This document shows positions 18,945-27,723 of a stretch of DNA of 64,000 bases, one piece after another (positions within the stretch are counted from its first letter, which is position 1; the number at the start of each line of letters is the position of its first letter). The notes under the pieces were generated by a model that saw only the letters and a program-made list of their open reading frames with translations, had not been told where the DNA came from and did not search any database. The translations under genes and the position numbers were made by a program. Source of the stretch: Melaminivora sp034675505 (GTDB lineage Bacteria; Pseudomonadota; Gammaproteobacteria; Burkholderiales; Burkholderiaceae_C); the NCBI GenBank assembly GCA_034675505.1, contig JAUCDD010000019.1, positions 62,001 to 126,000 of the forward strand. The letters are read 5' to 3'.

Positions 18945-21900
18945 GGGGCGGCCGCCTCCTGCGCGGGCTGCGGGCCGTGCGGCGGGCGGCGGCTGAACAG
19001 CCGCCGCACGACCAGGAAGAACACCGGAACGAAGAAGATGCCCAGCAGCGTGGAAAACACCATGCCGCCCAGCACCGCGGTGCCTATGGCCTGGCGCCCG
19101 CCGGCGCCTGCGCCGGTGCCAACGGCCAGCGGCAGCACGCCGAAGCCGAACGCCAGCGAGGTCATCAGGATGGGGCGCAGGCGCAGGCGCACCGCCTGCA
19201 CCGTGGCCTCGACCAATGGCAGCCCGCGCCCTTGCAGCTGCACGGCGAACTCGACGATCAGGATGGCGTTCTTGGATGCCAGGCCCACGGTGGTGAGCAG
19301 CCCCACCTGGAAGTACACGTCGTTGGCCATGCCGCGCGCATAGGTGGCGGCCAGCGCGCCTATGACGCCCAGCGGCACCGCCAGCATGACCGACACCGGC
19401 ACGCTCCAGCTCTCGTACAGCGCCGCCAGGCACAGGAACACGAACAGGATGGAGACGGCGTACAGCAGCGGCGCCTGCGAGCCCGACTGGCGCTCCTGCA
19501 GCGACGCGCCGGTCCACTCCAGGCCTATGCCCGGCGGCAGCGTCGCCATGATGGCCTCGACCGCCGCCATGGCGTCGCCGGAGCTGGCGCCGGGCGCGGT
19601 GCTGGCCTCCATCTCCATGGCCGGGCTGCCGTTGTAGCGCACCAGCTGGGGCGAGCCGCTGCTCCACGCCGTGCTGGCGAACGAGGCCAGGCGCACCATC
19701 TCGCCGTTCCTGTTGCGCACTGCCCACTGGCCGATGTCCTGCGGCAGCATGCGCGAGGGCGCGTCGCCCTGCACGTACACGCGCTTGACGCGCCCCTGGT
19801 GGATGAAGTCGTTCACATAGCTGCCGCCCAGGGCGGCCGACAGCACGCCGTTGATGTCGGCCGTGGCCAGCCCCAGGGCGGCGGCCTTGCGGTCGTCCAC
19901 CACCACCTTCAGCTCGGACGTGTCGTCGAAGCCCGTGGTGCGCATGCTGGCCAGCTGGGGCACCTGGCGCGCGGCGGCGATCATGGCGTCCTTGGCCTGC
20001 ATCAAGGCCTCGTGGCCCAGGCCGTTCAGGTCCTTGAGCACGAAGTTGATGCCGGCGCTGGAGCCCAGTCCGCGCACCGGCGGCGGCAGCGTGACGAAGA
20101 TGCGCGCATCCCGGATGCCCGCCAGCGCCCGGGTGGCAGCACGCGCGATCGCCTCGGCCGACTGGCCGGGCAGCGGCCGCTCGCCCCAGGAGGTCAGGCG
20201 CACGAACATGCTGCCCGAGCTCTGGTTGCCGCTGATGCCCAGGATGGCGTTGGTGCTGAAGACCTCCGGCCGGTCCTTGAAGTACTGGCGCACCTGGTCC
20301 ATCACGTCCGCCAGGCGCGCGTCGGTGGCGCCCGAGGGCAGGGTGACGTTGACGCGCACGAAGCCCTGGTCCTCGTTGGGCAGGAAGGACGTGGGCAGGG
20401 CGCGGAACATGAGCGCCACCGCCGCCAGCACCACGGCGAACAGCAGCACCACGCGCCCGGCGCGGGCCAGCAGCCGCGCCACCGTGCCCTGGTAGCGCGC
20501 GGCGCCGGCATCGAAGCGGCGGTTGAAGCCGTTGAAGAAGCGGTCGGCCCAGCCCGGCGGGCCGGGGCGCGGCGTGCGCCCGGCCTTGCCGTGCGCCACC
20601 GGCTTGAGCAGCGCCGCGCACAGCGCCGGGGTGAGGGTGAGCGCCACCAGCACCGACAGCGCCATGGCCGCGACGATGGTCACCGAGAACTGGCGGTAGA
20701 TGACGCCCACCGAGCCGGCGAAGAACGCCATGGGAACGAACACCGCCGACAGGGTCAGGCCAATGCCCACCAGCGCCGGGGTGATCTCGCGCATGGACTT
20801 GCGCGTGGCCTCCCTTGCGGGCAGGCCTTCCTCGCTCATCACGCGCTCGACGTTCTCCACCACCACGATGGCATCGTCCACCAGCAGCCCGATGGCCAGC
20901 ACCAGCGCGAACATGGTCAGCATGTTGATCGAGTAGCCCATGGCCGCCAGCACGCCCAGCGTGCCCAGCAGCACCACCGGCACGGCGATGGCCGGGATCA
21001 GGGTGGCGCGCAGGTTCTGCAGGAACAGGAACATGACCAGCGTGACCAGCACCATGGCCTCGGCCAGCGTCTTGACCACCTCGTGCAGCGAGGCGCGCAC
21101 GAAGGGCGTGGTGTCCGAGCTGACGAAGCCGGTGATGCCGTCGGGGAAGTAGGGCGCCAGTTCGCCCAGCTTGGCCGCCACGGCGTCGGCCACCTTCATG
21201 GCGTTGGCGCCGTCGGCCAGCACGATCCCCAGGCCCGCGCCGGGCTGGCCGTTCAGGATGGAGCGCACGGTGAGGTTGTCCGCCTCCAGGGCAACGCGCG
21301 CCACGTCGGCCAGGGTGACCACCGCGCCGTCGGGCAGCGCCTTGAGCACGATGGCCTGGAACTCCTCCACGGTTTGCAGCTTGGAGCGCGCCGTCACCGT
21401 GGCGTTGAGCATCTGCCCCGGCACGGCGGGCAGCTGGCCCAGCTGGCCGGCCGACACCTGGGCGTTCTGCGCCTGCAGCGCGGCCACCAGGTCCGACGGC
21501 ATGAGGGCGTATTTCTCGAGCAGCTGCGGGTCCATCCAGATGCGCATGGCGTAGCTGGTGCCGAACACCGTCACGTCGCCCACGCCGTCCACGCGGGCGA
21601 TCACGTCCACCACGTTGCTGGTCAGGTAGTCGCCAATCGTCACCTGCGACACATGCGGGTCGGGCGAGGTGAAGACATAGGTGACCAGGTAGTCCTGCCC
21701 GCCCTTGTTGACGAACACGCCGCGGCTCTTGACCGCCTCGGGCAGGCGGCTCATGGCGCCCTGCAGCTTGTTTTGCACCTGCACCTGCGCCACGTCGACG
21801 TTGGCGCCGGGCGCGAAGGTCAGCGTGGTGCGCGAGCGCCCGGCCGAGTCGCTGGCCGAGCTCATGTACAGCAGGTTGTCCAGCCCCTTGAGCTGCTGCT

Positions 21901-22096
21901 CGATGACCTGGGTGACCGAGTTCTCCACCGTCTCGGCCGAGGCGCCGGTGTAGGTGGTGTTGATGGTCACGCGCGGCGGGGCGATCTCGGGGTACATCTC
22001 CAGCGGCAGCACGGCGATGGACATGGCGCCCGCCAGCATGATGACGATGGCCAGCACCCAGGCGAAGACCGGGCGGTCGATGAAGAACTGGGCCAT
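18941..22096 (-). CDS. RND multidrug efflux transporter, HAE1 (AcrB/MexB) family
   Basis: Inner-membrane proton-driven pump exporting hydrophobic drugs or solvents. 1,051 aa, normal length. It starts with MAQFFIDRPVFAWVLAIVIMLAG (first helix), then the two porter loops (DPHVSQVTIGDYL, VTVFGTSYAMRIWMDP, later ATDARLADVMDQVRQYF) and the proton relay helix GLLVDDAIVVVENVERVM with the paired Asp residues in VDD. The pattern of loops and the QLLEKYAL and GNQSSGSMFVRLTSW segments are HAE1-like rather than heavy-metal type. It lies 4 bases after the adaptor gene and overlaps the outer-membrane gene, so all three are cotranscribed. No regulator gene is adjacent. Confidence 0.97.
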   Translation of the reverse strand: MAQFFIDRPVFAWVLAIVIMLAGAMSIAVLPLEMYPEIAPPRVTINTTYTGASAETVENSVTQVIEQQLKGLDNLLYMSSASDSAGRSRTTLTFAPGANVDVAQVQVQNKLQGAMSRLPEAVKSRGVFVNKGGQDYLVTYVFTSPDPHVSQVTIGDYLTSNVVDVIARVDGVGDVTVFGTSYAMRIWMDPQLLEKYALMPSDLVAALQAQNAQVSAGQLGQLPAVPGQMLNATVTARSKLQTVEEFQAIVLKALPDGAVVTLADVARVALEADNLTVRSILNGQPGAGLGIVLADGANAMKVADAVAAKLGELAPYFPDGITGFVSSDTTPFVRASLHEVVKTLAEAMVLVTLVMFLFLQNLRATLIPAIAVPVVLLGTLGVLAAMGYSINMLTMFALVLAIGLLVDDAIVVVENVERVMSEEGLPAREATRKSMREITPALVGIGLTLSAVFVPMAFFAGSVGVIYRQFSVTIVAAMALSVLVALTLTPALCAALLKPVAHGKAGRTPRPGPPGWADRFFNGFNRRFDAGAARYQGTVARLLARAGRVVLLFAVVLAAVALMFRALPTSFLPNEDQGFVRVNVTLPSGATDARLADVMDQVRQYFKDRPEVFSTNAILGISGNQSSGSMFVRLTSWGERPLPGQSAEAIARAATRALAGIRDARIFVTLPPPVRGLGSSAGINFVLKDLNGLGHEALMQAKDAMIAAARQVPQLASMRTTGFDDTSELKVVVDDRKAAALGLATADINGVLSAALGGSYVNDFIHQGRVKRVYVQGDAPSRMLPQDIGQWAVRNRNGEMVRLASFASTAWSSGSPQLVRYNGSPAMEMEASTAPGASSGDAMAAVEAIMATLPPGIGLEWTGASLQERQSGSQAPLLYAVSILFVFLCLAALYESWSVPVSVMLAVPLGVIGALAATYARGMANDVYFQVGLLTTVGLASKNAILIVEFAVQLQGRGLPLVEATVQAVRLRLRPILMTSLAFGFGVLPLAVGTGAGAGGRQAIGTAVLGGMVFSTLLGIFFVPVFFLVVRRLFSRRPPHGPQPAQEAAAP

Positions 22097-22100
22097 GGGG

Positions 22101-23423
22101 TCAGCGCACCGGGGCAGAGGCGGCGGGGGCGGCCGGCGCGGGCGGCGCGGGCGGCGCGGAGGCTGCGGGGGCGCCGGCGGCCGGCGCGCGCGGCGTCCAG
22201 GGCACGGGCCGGACTGTGTCGCCCGCCCGCACCCGCTGGCTGCCGTCCACCAGCACGCGCTCGCCGGCGGCCAGGCCCGACACCACCTCCCAGCGGCTGC
22301 CCACGGCCGCGCCGACGGCGATGCGCCGGCGCTCGACCTTGTCGCCGGGCGTGACGACCAGCACGCTGGCATTGCCCGCCGGGTCGCGCGTGACCGACTG
22401 CTGCGGCGCCAGCAGCGCCTGCTGGTTCACGCCGGCCGCCAGCACCGCGCGCACGTACATGCCGGGCATCAGGAGCCCCTCGGGGTTGGGCAGCACGGCG
22501 CGCAGCGTGATGGTGCCCGTGCCCGGGTTGACCTGCACCCCGCTGAACTGCAGCCGCGCCGGGTGTGCGTAGGTGCTGCCGTCGTCCAGCACGATGGCCA
22601 CCTGCGCCTCGCCCTGCGCGCCGCCGCCGGCGCGCTGGATGCGCCCGCTGGCCAGCTCGCCCTTCAGGCGCAGCAGCTCGGTGCTGGTCTGCGTGATGTC
22701 CACGTACAGCGGGTCGGTCTGCGTCACCGTGGTCAGCGCCGCAGCCTGGTTGGCGGTGACCAGCGCCCCCGGCGTCACCGCCGAGGCGCTGGTGCGCCCG
22801 GCGATCGGCGACTTGATGCGCGTATAGCCCAGGTTGATGCGCGCGCCCTGCACCGCGGCGCTGGCCACTGCCACCTCCGACTGCGCCTGCGCGGCCGCTG
22901 CCTGGCTGTCGTCGTACACCTGGCGGCTGATGGCATCGATCTTCACCAGCTCGGCGTTGCGCCGGGCATTCGATTGCGCGGCGGCCAGCGTGGTGCGCGC
23001 GCGCGCCAGCTGCGCCTCGGCCGTGGCCAGGGCGACTTCGAAGCCGGCTGCGTCCAGCTGGTACAGCACCTGGCCGGCCCGCACCGGCGCGCCTTCCGTG
23101 AACAGGCGCCGCTGCACGATGCCGCCGACTTGGGGGCGGATCTCGGCGCTCATCCAGGCGCTGGTGCGCCCGGGCAGCTCGGTGGTGACCACGCGGCGCT
23201 CGGGCTGCAGCGTGACCACGCCGACCTCGGGCGGGCCGGGCCGGGCCTGCGCGCCGGCGGCGCCACCCTCGCCGCCACGCCCGCAGCCGGCCAGCGCCAG
23301 CACCAGCCCCAGCAGCGCCATGGCCGCCAGCCCGGGCCGGATGCAGGCCGCGCAGGCGGCATGGGCAGGCGCGCCGGCCAGGGCGGGGCGCTCGTACAAG
23401 CGGACGGGAAACGGTGCAGTCAT
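22101..23423 (-). CDS. RND efflux periplasmic adaptor (AcrA/MexA family)
   Basis: Periplasmic adaptor lipoprotein linking the RND pump to its outer-membrane channel. 440 aa. A hydrophobic helix ends in lipobox LALAGC (Cys47); Met35 is a possible shorter start. Then VVTTELPGRTSAWMSAEIRPQVGGIVQRRLFTEG is the first lipoyl half, an alpha-hairpin follows (AQLARARTTLAAAQSNARRNAEL), then INLGYTRIKSPIAGRTSASAVTPGALV completes the lipoyl domain, and DPLYVDITQ and LLMPGMYVRAVL mark the barrel domains. The end is Pro/Ala-rich. It is the first gene of the pump operon; 620 bases upstream hold no gene. Confidence 0.95.
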   Translation of the reverse strand: MTAPFPVRLYERPALAGAPAHAACAACIRPGLAAMALLGLVLALAGCGRGGEGGAAGAQARPGPPEVGVVTLQPERRVVTTELPGRTSAWMSAEIRPQVGGIVQRRLFTEGAPVRAGQVLYQLDAAGFEVALATAEAQLARARTTLAAAQSNARRNAELVKIDAISRQVYDDSQAAAAQAQSEVAVASAAVQGARINLGYTRIKSPIAGRTSASAVTPGALVTANQAAALTTVTQTDPLYVDITQTSTELLRLKGELASGRIQRAGGGAQGEAQVAIVLDDGSTYAHPARLQFSGVQVNPGTGTITLRAVLPNPEGLLMPGMYVRAVLAAGVNQQALLAPQQSVTRDPAGNASVLVVTPGDKVERRRIAVGAAVGSRWEVVSGLAAGERVLVDGSQRVRAGDTVRPVPWTPRAPAAGAPAASAPPAPPAPAAPAASAPVR

Positions 23424-23578
23424 GGAAAGCGGCAGGCACGCTGGCCAGCGGCCCGGGCGGCCGGCAAGCGAAGGTCGAATGGAGGGCGCGCGCGGCGCAG
23501 GCGAGGGTGTACTGTACTGTCGCATGGCCCCCCAGGCTGCCCGTGCCGGCGGCCCGGGACTATGTTTTTGGGTGTATG

Positions 23579-23787
23579 TCTTTTCATCCTGCCCGTGCCC
23601 CGCCGGGGCCAGGTGCAAGAAGCAAAGCGCGCCTGAGCTGGTGGCCCGGCGAGATTTGCGACGCCGCAGTGGGCCCCGGCGGGGCAACCCTTCGGGCAAG
23701 GCAGCAAACGGCCGAGCCGGGTGGCCCGCCAGGCCGCGGGGGGGCGCGGGCGTGGGGGTTTGCTGCCTTGCGGGCAGGATGAAAAGA
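23579..23787. repeat. compound inverted repeat upstream of the efflux operon
   Basis: TCTTTTCATCCTGCCCG (23579-23595) is repeated inverted and perfectly at 23771-23787. GCAAGGCAGCAAAC (23696-23709) is repeated inverted at 23758-23771. The two right arms together form a continuous 30-base block complementary to two separate left blocks. A shared AACCCTTC block next to the inner arms suggests a decayed inverted duplication rather than a simple terminator. No T run follows. Confidence 0.75.
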
Positions 23788-23855
23788 TCCTGAAGGGTTC
23801 TTTACACCGGCGCCGCGCGTGCGCCTGCAGGCCCCGCAGCGCCCCGTTTGCGCCG

Positions 23856-23920
23856 TTTTTTGGTCAAAACCGCGTGTTGCCGGCTCCAATCAATGGCCTG
23901 TAGCTATATTTTTTGTAGCG
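23856..23920 (-). repeat. dispersed AATAGCTG-type repeat, copy before the DUF937 gene
   Basis: On the minus strand: TATAGCTACAGGCCATTGATTGGAGCCGGC then CGCGGTTTTGACCAAAAAA split across the same blocks as the other copies. It is the closest match to the copy at 57012. Confidence 0.7.
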
Positions 23921-24043
23921 ATAGGCCTGGCTTGGCCGGCCGGCATGGCGCCGCCGCCCTGCGGTCCGCCCGGGCGGCGCTGCCAGGGGCGGCTGCGTGC
24001 GCCTACCATGCGTGCTGCTTCTTCCATCCACAAGGGCCATGCC

Positions 24044-24712
24044 ATGAATCTCGACACTTCCGCTGCCGGCGGCGCCTCGCTCGCCGACCAGCTCATGCAG
24101 CAATTGCGCGGTGCGCCGCTGAACCAGCTCGCCAGCCAGCTGGGCATAGGGCAGGAGCAGGCGCACGACGCCGCCGCCATGGCGGTGCCGCTGCTGCTGG
24201 GCGCCATGCAGCGCAACGCGCAGCAGCCGCAAGGCGCGCAGGCGCTGCTGGGCGCGCTGCAGCGCGACCACCTGCCTGCCGGCGGGAGCGCGCCGGACTG
24301 GGGCGGGTTGATGGGCGCCGTGCTGGCCGGGGCGGCGGGCGGGCGCGACGGCGGCGGCGCGATGGGCGACGGCGCGGCCATCCTGGGGCACGTGCTGGGC
24401 GGTGCGCGCCAGCAGGCCGAGGCCAGCCTGGGCCAGGCCAGCGGCCTGGGCGACAGCGCCGGCCAGCTGCTGCGCCTGCTGGCGCCCATGGTGATGGGAT
24501 TCCTGGCCCAGCGCGTCCACGCTGGAGGCCTGGGCGCCGAGGGCCTGGGCGGCCTGCTGGGCCAGCTGGGCCAGGGCCAGGCGCCCGCCAGCCCGGGCAG
24601 CGGCCCGGGCGCCGACCTGCTGGCGCGCATGCTCGACCAAAACGGCGACGGCCGCGTGGACCTGGGCGACCTGCTCAAGCTCGGCGGCGGCCTGCTGGGC
24701 GGGCGGCGCTGA
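24044..24712 (+). CDS. DUF937 / YidB-like family protein
   Basis: 222-residue protein of the DUF937 group, function unknown. The start MNLDTSAAGGASLADQLMQQLRG is followed by the family's helical repeat (GAPLNQLASQLGIGQEQAHDAAAMAVPLLLGAMQRNAQ) and Gly-rich linkers. The C-terminus has DQNGDGRVDLGDLLKLG (about residues 200-216), which fits an EF-hand or dockerin-type calcium loop (Asp-x-Asn-x-Asp-Gly-x-x-Asp). No signal peptide is visible. ATG at 24044 was chosen from homology of the start; no strong ribosome site is present. The gene stands alone between the 620-base gap and the CBS protein. Confidence 0.8.
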   Translation: MNLDTSAAGGASLADQLMQQLRGAPLNQLASQLGIGQEQAHDAAAMAVPLLLGAMQRNAQQPQGAQALLGALQRDHLPAGGSAPDWGGLMGAVLAGAAGGRDGGGAMGDGAAILGHVLGGARQQAEASLGQASGLGDSAGQLLRLLAPMVMGFLAQRVHAGGLGAEGLGGLLGQLGQGQAPASPGSGPGADLLARMLDQNGDGRVDLGDLLKLGGGLLGGRR

Positions 24713-24816
24713 CAGGCGCAGCGCCTAGGGATCGCCGCCGGTTGCGCCGCAGGCGCCATCCGGGCGACACTGCGCCGGCCCAGACCCTTCGTTTTTTCAC
24801 CACCCGGGAGGCCACC

Positions 24817-25251
24817 ATGACGACCGTCGCAGAGATCCTCAAAACCAAGCCTGCCGCGCAGGTGCACAGCGTGGCGCCCTCGGACACCGTGCTGACCGCG
24901 CTGCGGCGCATGGCCGAGGAGGGCATAGGCGCGCTGCTGGTCATGCAGGACGGCGAGCTGGTCGGCATCTTCACCGAGCGCGACTACGCGCGCAAAGTGG
25001 TGCTGCACGGCCGCACTTCGGGCGACACGCCGGTGCGCGAGGTCATGACCCACGCCGTGCGCTTCGTGCGCCCCGAGCAGAGCACCGAGCACTGCATGGC
25101 CCTCATGACCGACAACCGCCTGCGCCACCTGCCGGTGGTGGTGGACGGGCGCGTCGTGGGGCTGGTGTCCATCGGCGACCTGGTCAAGAGCGTGATCTCG
25201 CACCAGCGCTTCATCATCGAGCAGATGGAGCAATACATCACCGGGCGCTGA
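24817..25251 (+). CDS. tandem CBS-domain protein
   Basis: 144-residue cytoplasmic protein made of two CBS domains, which usually bind adenosine nucleotides and act as energy sensors. The first (about residues 14-62) has VAPSDTVLTALRRMAEEGIGALLVMQDGELVGIFTERDYARK, and the second (about 76-128) has VRPEQSTEHCMALMTDNRLRHLPVVVDGRVVGLVSIGDLVK. GGGAGG lies 5 bases before the ATG. A hairpin with a run of nine T follows the gene. No partner enzyme domain is fused, so its target is unknown. Confidence 0.93.
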   Translation: MTTVAEILKTKPAAQVHSVAPSDTVLTALRRMAEEGIGALLVMQDGELVGIFTERDYARKVVLHGRTSGDTPVREVMTHAVRFVRPEQSTEHCMALMTDNRLRHLPVVVDGRVVGLVSIGDLVKSVISHQRFIIEQMEQYITGR

Positions 25252-25285
25252 TGCACGCGGTGGCGCCACGCGGCAGGCCCGGCGT

Positions 25286-25311
25286 ACGGGCTTGTCCCGT
25301 GGTTTTTTTTT
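25286..25311 (+). terminator. intrinsic terminator after the CBS-domain gene
   Basis: ACGGG (25286-25290), loop CTTGT, CCCGT (25296-25300), then GG and nine T. The stem is short but the T run is strong and the place, 35 bases after the stop codon, is right. Confidence 0.65.
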
Positions 25312-25369
25312 GTCGAGGCGGTGAACATCTGCTGACAAAATCCCATGTTTACGGGACAAGGAGATCTGC

Positions 25370-26524
25370 GTGAAGCATGTGATGAACCGCCGCCACTTTT
25401 CCACCAGCGTGGCGGCGCTGGGCGCCGGGGCCTGGCTGGGGGGCTGCAGCAAGGTGTCGGATACCGTCCGGATCGGCGTGGCCCAGCCCCTGTCCGGCCC
25501 CCTGGCCGCGCTGGGGCAGGATCTGCTCAACGGCGTGCAGCTGGCAGTCAACGAGCTCAACCAGGCCGGCTACTCGGCCGGCGGCAAGCGCGTGACGCTG
25601 GAGGTCGTGGCGCAGGATGACGGCGCCGACGCCGCCCGCGGCCGCGCCGCCGCGCAGCAGCTGGTGGAAGCCGGGGTGGTCGCCGTCGTCGGCCACCTCA
25701 ACTCGGGCGTGAGCCTGGAGACCGCGCCCATCTACGCGGCCAAGAACATTCCCCAGCTCATCATTTCCACCAACCCCAAGATCACCCAGCTGGGCCTTCA
25801 GACCACGTTCCGCATCGTCGCCAACGACGCCCTGCAGGCCCGCGCCATCGGCGCTTTCGCCGCCTCGCAGCTGCAGGCCACGGCCTACGCGGTGGCGGAT
25901 GACGGCACGCCCTACGGCAAGGGCCTGGCCGAAGGGGCCCAGGCCGAACTGAAGAAGGCGGGCAAGAACATCGCCCTGCAGCAGAGCTTTGACGACAAGA
26001 CCGTGGCCTTCGCCGACCTGGCCGCCAAGCTCAAGGAGGCGCGCGTCGGCGCCTTCATCTGCATGCTCAACGACTTCCAGGCGCTGGCGCTGCTCAAGGA
26101 GCTGCAAAAAATCGGCCACACGCACATGACGCTGCTGGGCGGCGACCTGGTCAAGACCGCCGAGATGACCAAGGGCATGGGCATGGTCGATGAGATCTAT
26201 GCCACCTCGCCAGTGCTGGACGTCGCCGAGTTCACCACCGGCCGGCAATTCCTGGAGAAATACATGGCGGCCTTCCAGAAGGCCCCGGCCTATGGCGGGC
26301 ACTACACCTACGACGCCACCTACGTGATCAGCGAAGCCATGCGCAAGGCGGGCTCCAGCGACCCTGCGGCGGTCACTGCGGCGTTGCACCGCATCAATGG
26401 CTACGCGCCCGTGACCGGCACCATGACCTGGGACGAGCAGGGCGAGCAGCGCTACGGCGCCGTCGGCGTGTACGAGCTGCGCAAGGGCAGCTGGGAGCTG
26501 CGCATGCGTTCGGACCGCTGGTAG
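25370..26524 (+). CDS. ABC transporter substrate-binding lipoprotein, branched-chain amino acid type
   Basis: 384-residue periplasmic binding protein. A twin-arginine-like start (NRRHFSTSV) and lipobox LGGC (Cys26) suggest a membrane-anchored lipoprotein. The mature part has VRIGVAQPLSGPLAALGQDLLNGVQLAVNELN, VVGHLNSGVSLETAPIYAAKNIPQLI and FRIVANDALQARAIGAFAASQLQ, the classical LivJ/LivK order, and AYGGHYTYDATYVISEAMRKAG near the end. The GTG start was preferred because AAGGAG lies 6-7 bases upstream; ATG at 25382 is in frame but too far. No transporter partner genes are nearby. Confidence 0.92.
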   Translation: MKHVMNRRHFSTSVAALGAGAWLGGCSKVSDTVRIGVAQPLSGPLAALGQDLLNGVQLAVNELNQAGYSAGGKRVTLEVVAQDDGADAARGRAAAQQLVEAGVVAVVGHLNSGVSLETAPIYAAKNIPQLIISTNPKITQLGLQTTFRIVANDALQARAIGAFAASQLQATAYAVADDGTPYGKGLAEGAQAELKKAGKNIALQQSFDDKTVAFADLAAKLKEARVGAFICMLNDFQALALLKELQKIGHTHMTLLGGDLVKTAEMTKGMGMVDEIYATSPVLDVAEFTTGRQFLEKYMAAFQKAPAYGGHYTYDATYVISEAMRKAGSSDPAAVTAALHRINGYAPVTGTMTWDEQGEQRYGAVGVYELRKGSWELRMRSDRW

Positions 26525-26577
26525 GAACCCGCGCCGGCGCGGCCTGCGCCCGGCGCGCGCCCACTACACTCGCCGCC

Positions 26578-27630
26578 ATGAGCGAGTTGATCCTGGGCAT
26601 CGAATCTTCCTGCGACGAAACCGGCGTCGCCCTGGTGCGCACGCCTGGCAGCGGGGCCATGCCGGCCCTGCTGGCGCATGCCCTGCACAGCCAGGTCGAC
26701 ATGCACCAGGCCTACGGCGGCGTGGTGCCCGAGCTGGCCAGCCGCGACCACATCCGCCGCGTGCTGCCCCTGACCGAGGCGGTGCTGCAGCAAGCCGCGC
26801 TGCCGCTGGCGGCCGTGGACGTCGTGGCCTATACGCGCGGCCCCGGCCTGGCCGGCGCGCTGCTGGTGGGCGCGGGCGTGGCCTGCGCACTGGGCGCCGC
26901 GCTGGAGCGCCCGGTGCTGGGCGTGCACCACTTGGAAGGCCATCTGCTGTCGCCGTTCCTGAGCGCCGACCCGCCGGAATTCCCGTTTGTCGCGCTGCTC
27001 GTATCCGGCGGCCACACGCAGCTGATGCGGGTCGATGGCGTGGGCCGCTATGCCCTGCTGGGCGAGACCATCGACGATGCGGCCGGCGAAGCCTTCGACA
27101 AATCGGCCAAGCTGATGGGCCTGGGCTACCCGGGCGGGCCGGCACTGGCGCGCCTGGCCGAGCAGGGCGATGCGCGCGCCTTCAAGCTGCCGCGCCCGCT
27201 GCTGCACAGCGGCGACCTGGACTTTTCCTTTGCCGGCCTCAAGACGGCCGTCCTCACCCAGGCCAATCGCCTGGGCGGGCAGCTACACGAGCGCCGCGCC
27301 GACCTGGCGGCCAGCACCCAGGCCGCCATCGTCGAGGTGCTGGTGAAGAAGACGCTGGCCGCGCTGGCCGCCACCGGCCTGGAGCGCGTGGTGGTGGCCG
27401 GCGGCGTGGGCGCCAACCAGCTGCTGCGCCAGCAGCTGAACGCGGCCTGCGCGCAGCGCGGCGTGCGCGTGCACTACCCCGAGCTGCAGCTGTGCACGGA
27501 CAACGGGGCGATGATCGCTATGGCGGCCGCGATGCGCCTGCAGGCCGGCCTGGAGCAGCCCCGGCGCGACTACATGTTCGACGTCAAGCCCCGGTGGCCC
27601 CTGGATGCCATTTCGGCGTCCAGCCCTTGA
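26578..27630 (+). CDS. tsaD: tRNA N6-adenosine threonylcarbamoyltransferase TsaD
   Basis: Catalytic subunit that transfers the threonylcarbamoyl group to A37 of tRNAs reading ANN codons, an essential modification; it works with TsaB and TsaE. 350 aa, usual length. Motifs: ILGIESSCDETGVALV at the start, metal ligands in HLEGHLLSPFL (around residues 122-132), GETIDDAAGEAFDKSAKLMGLGYPGG, FAGLKTAV, VVAGGVGANQLLR and CTDNGAMIA. All are intact. It starts 53 bases after the substrate-binding protein gene and may share its transcript, but function is unrelated. Confidence 0.98.
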   Translation: MSELILGIESSCDETGVALVRTPGSGAMPALLAHALHSQVDMHQAYGGVVPELASRDHIRRVLPLTEAVLQQAALPLAAVDVVAYTRGPGLAGALLVGAGVACALGAALERPVLGVHHLEGHLLSPFLSADPPEFPFVALLVSGGHTQLMRVDGVGRYALLGETIDDAAGEAFDKSAKLMGLGYPGGPALARLAEQGDARAFKLPRPLLHSGDLDFSFAGLKTAVLTQANRLGGQLHERRADLAASTQAAIVEVLVKKTLAALAATGLERVVVAGGVGANQLLRQQLNAACAQRGVRVHYPELQLCTDNGAMIAMAAAMRLQAGLEQPRRDYMFDVKPRWPLDAISASSP

Positions 27631-27723
27631 TCTGCAACGGCATATAGCTACCAACTCGGTAGCAAAAAAAAGGCGGCCATGAATCCAGGGCCGCCCGGCC
27701 GGTTGCCGGCTTTGCGCCGCCGC

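Larger units (their letters stand above)
23424..24043. other. 620-base intergenic region with inverted repeats
   Basis: No supported gene. The region separates the divergent efflux operon and the DUF937 gene and must hold both promoters. It contains a 17-bp and a 14-bp perfect inverted repeat sharing neighbouring right arms (listed separately) and one AATAGCTG-type repeat at 23856-23920. Reading frames through it are short or lack protein-like sequence. Confidence 0.7.

Noticed and set aside
17405..22354. Very long open frame opposite to the RND efflux operon (about 1,650 codons)
   Set aside because: It is the mirror of the intact pump and adaptor genes. High G+C removes stops from antisense frames, and the translation is Arg/Gly/His-rich without any domain.
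27630..27670. GCTACC-AACTC-GGTAGC hairpin after tsaD followed by A bases
   Set aside because: For the plus strand the run after the stem is A, not T; for the minus strand the T run comes before the stem. It is not an intrinsic terminator in either direction. It may be a remnant of the dispersed repeat but matches too little to list.
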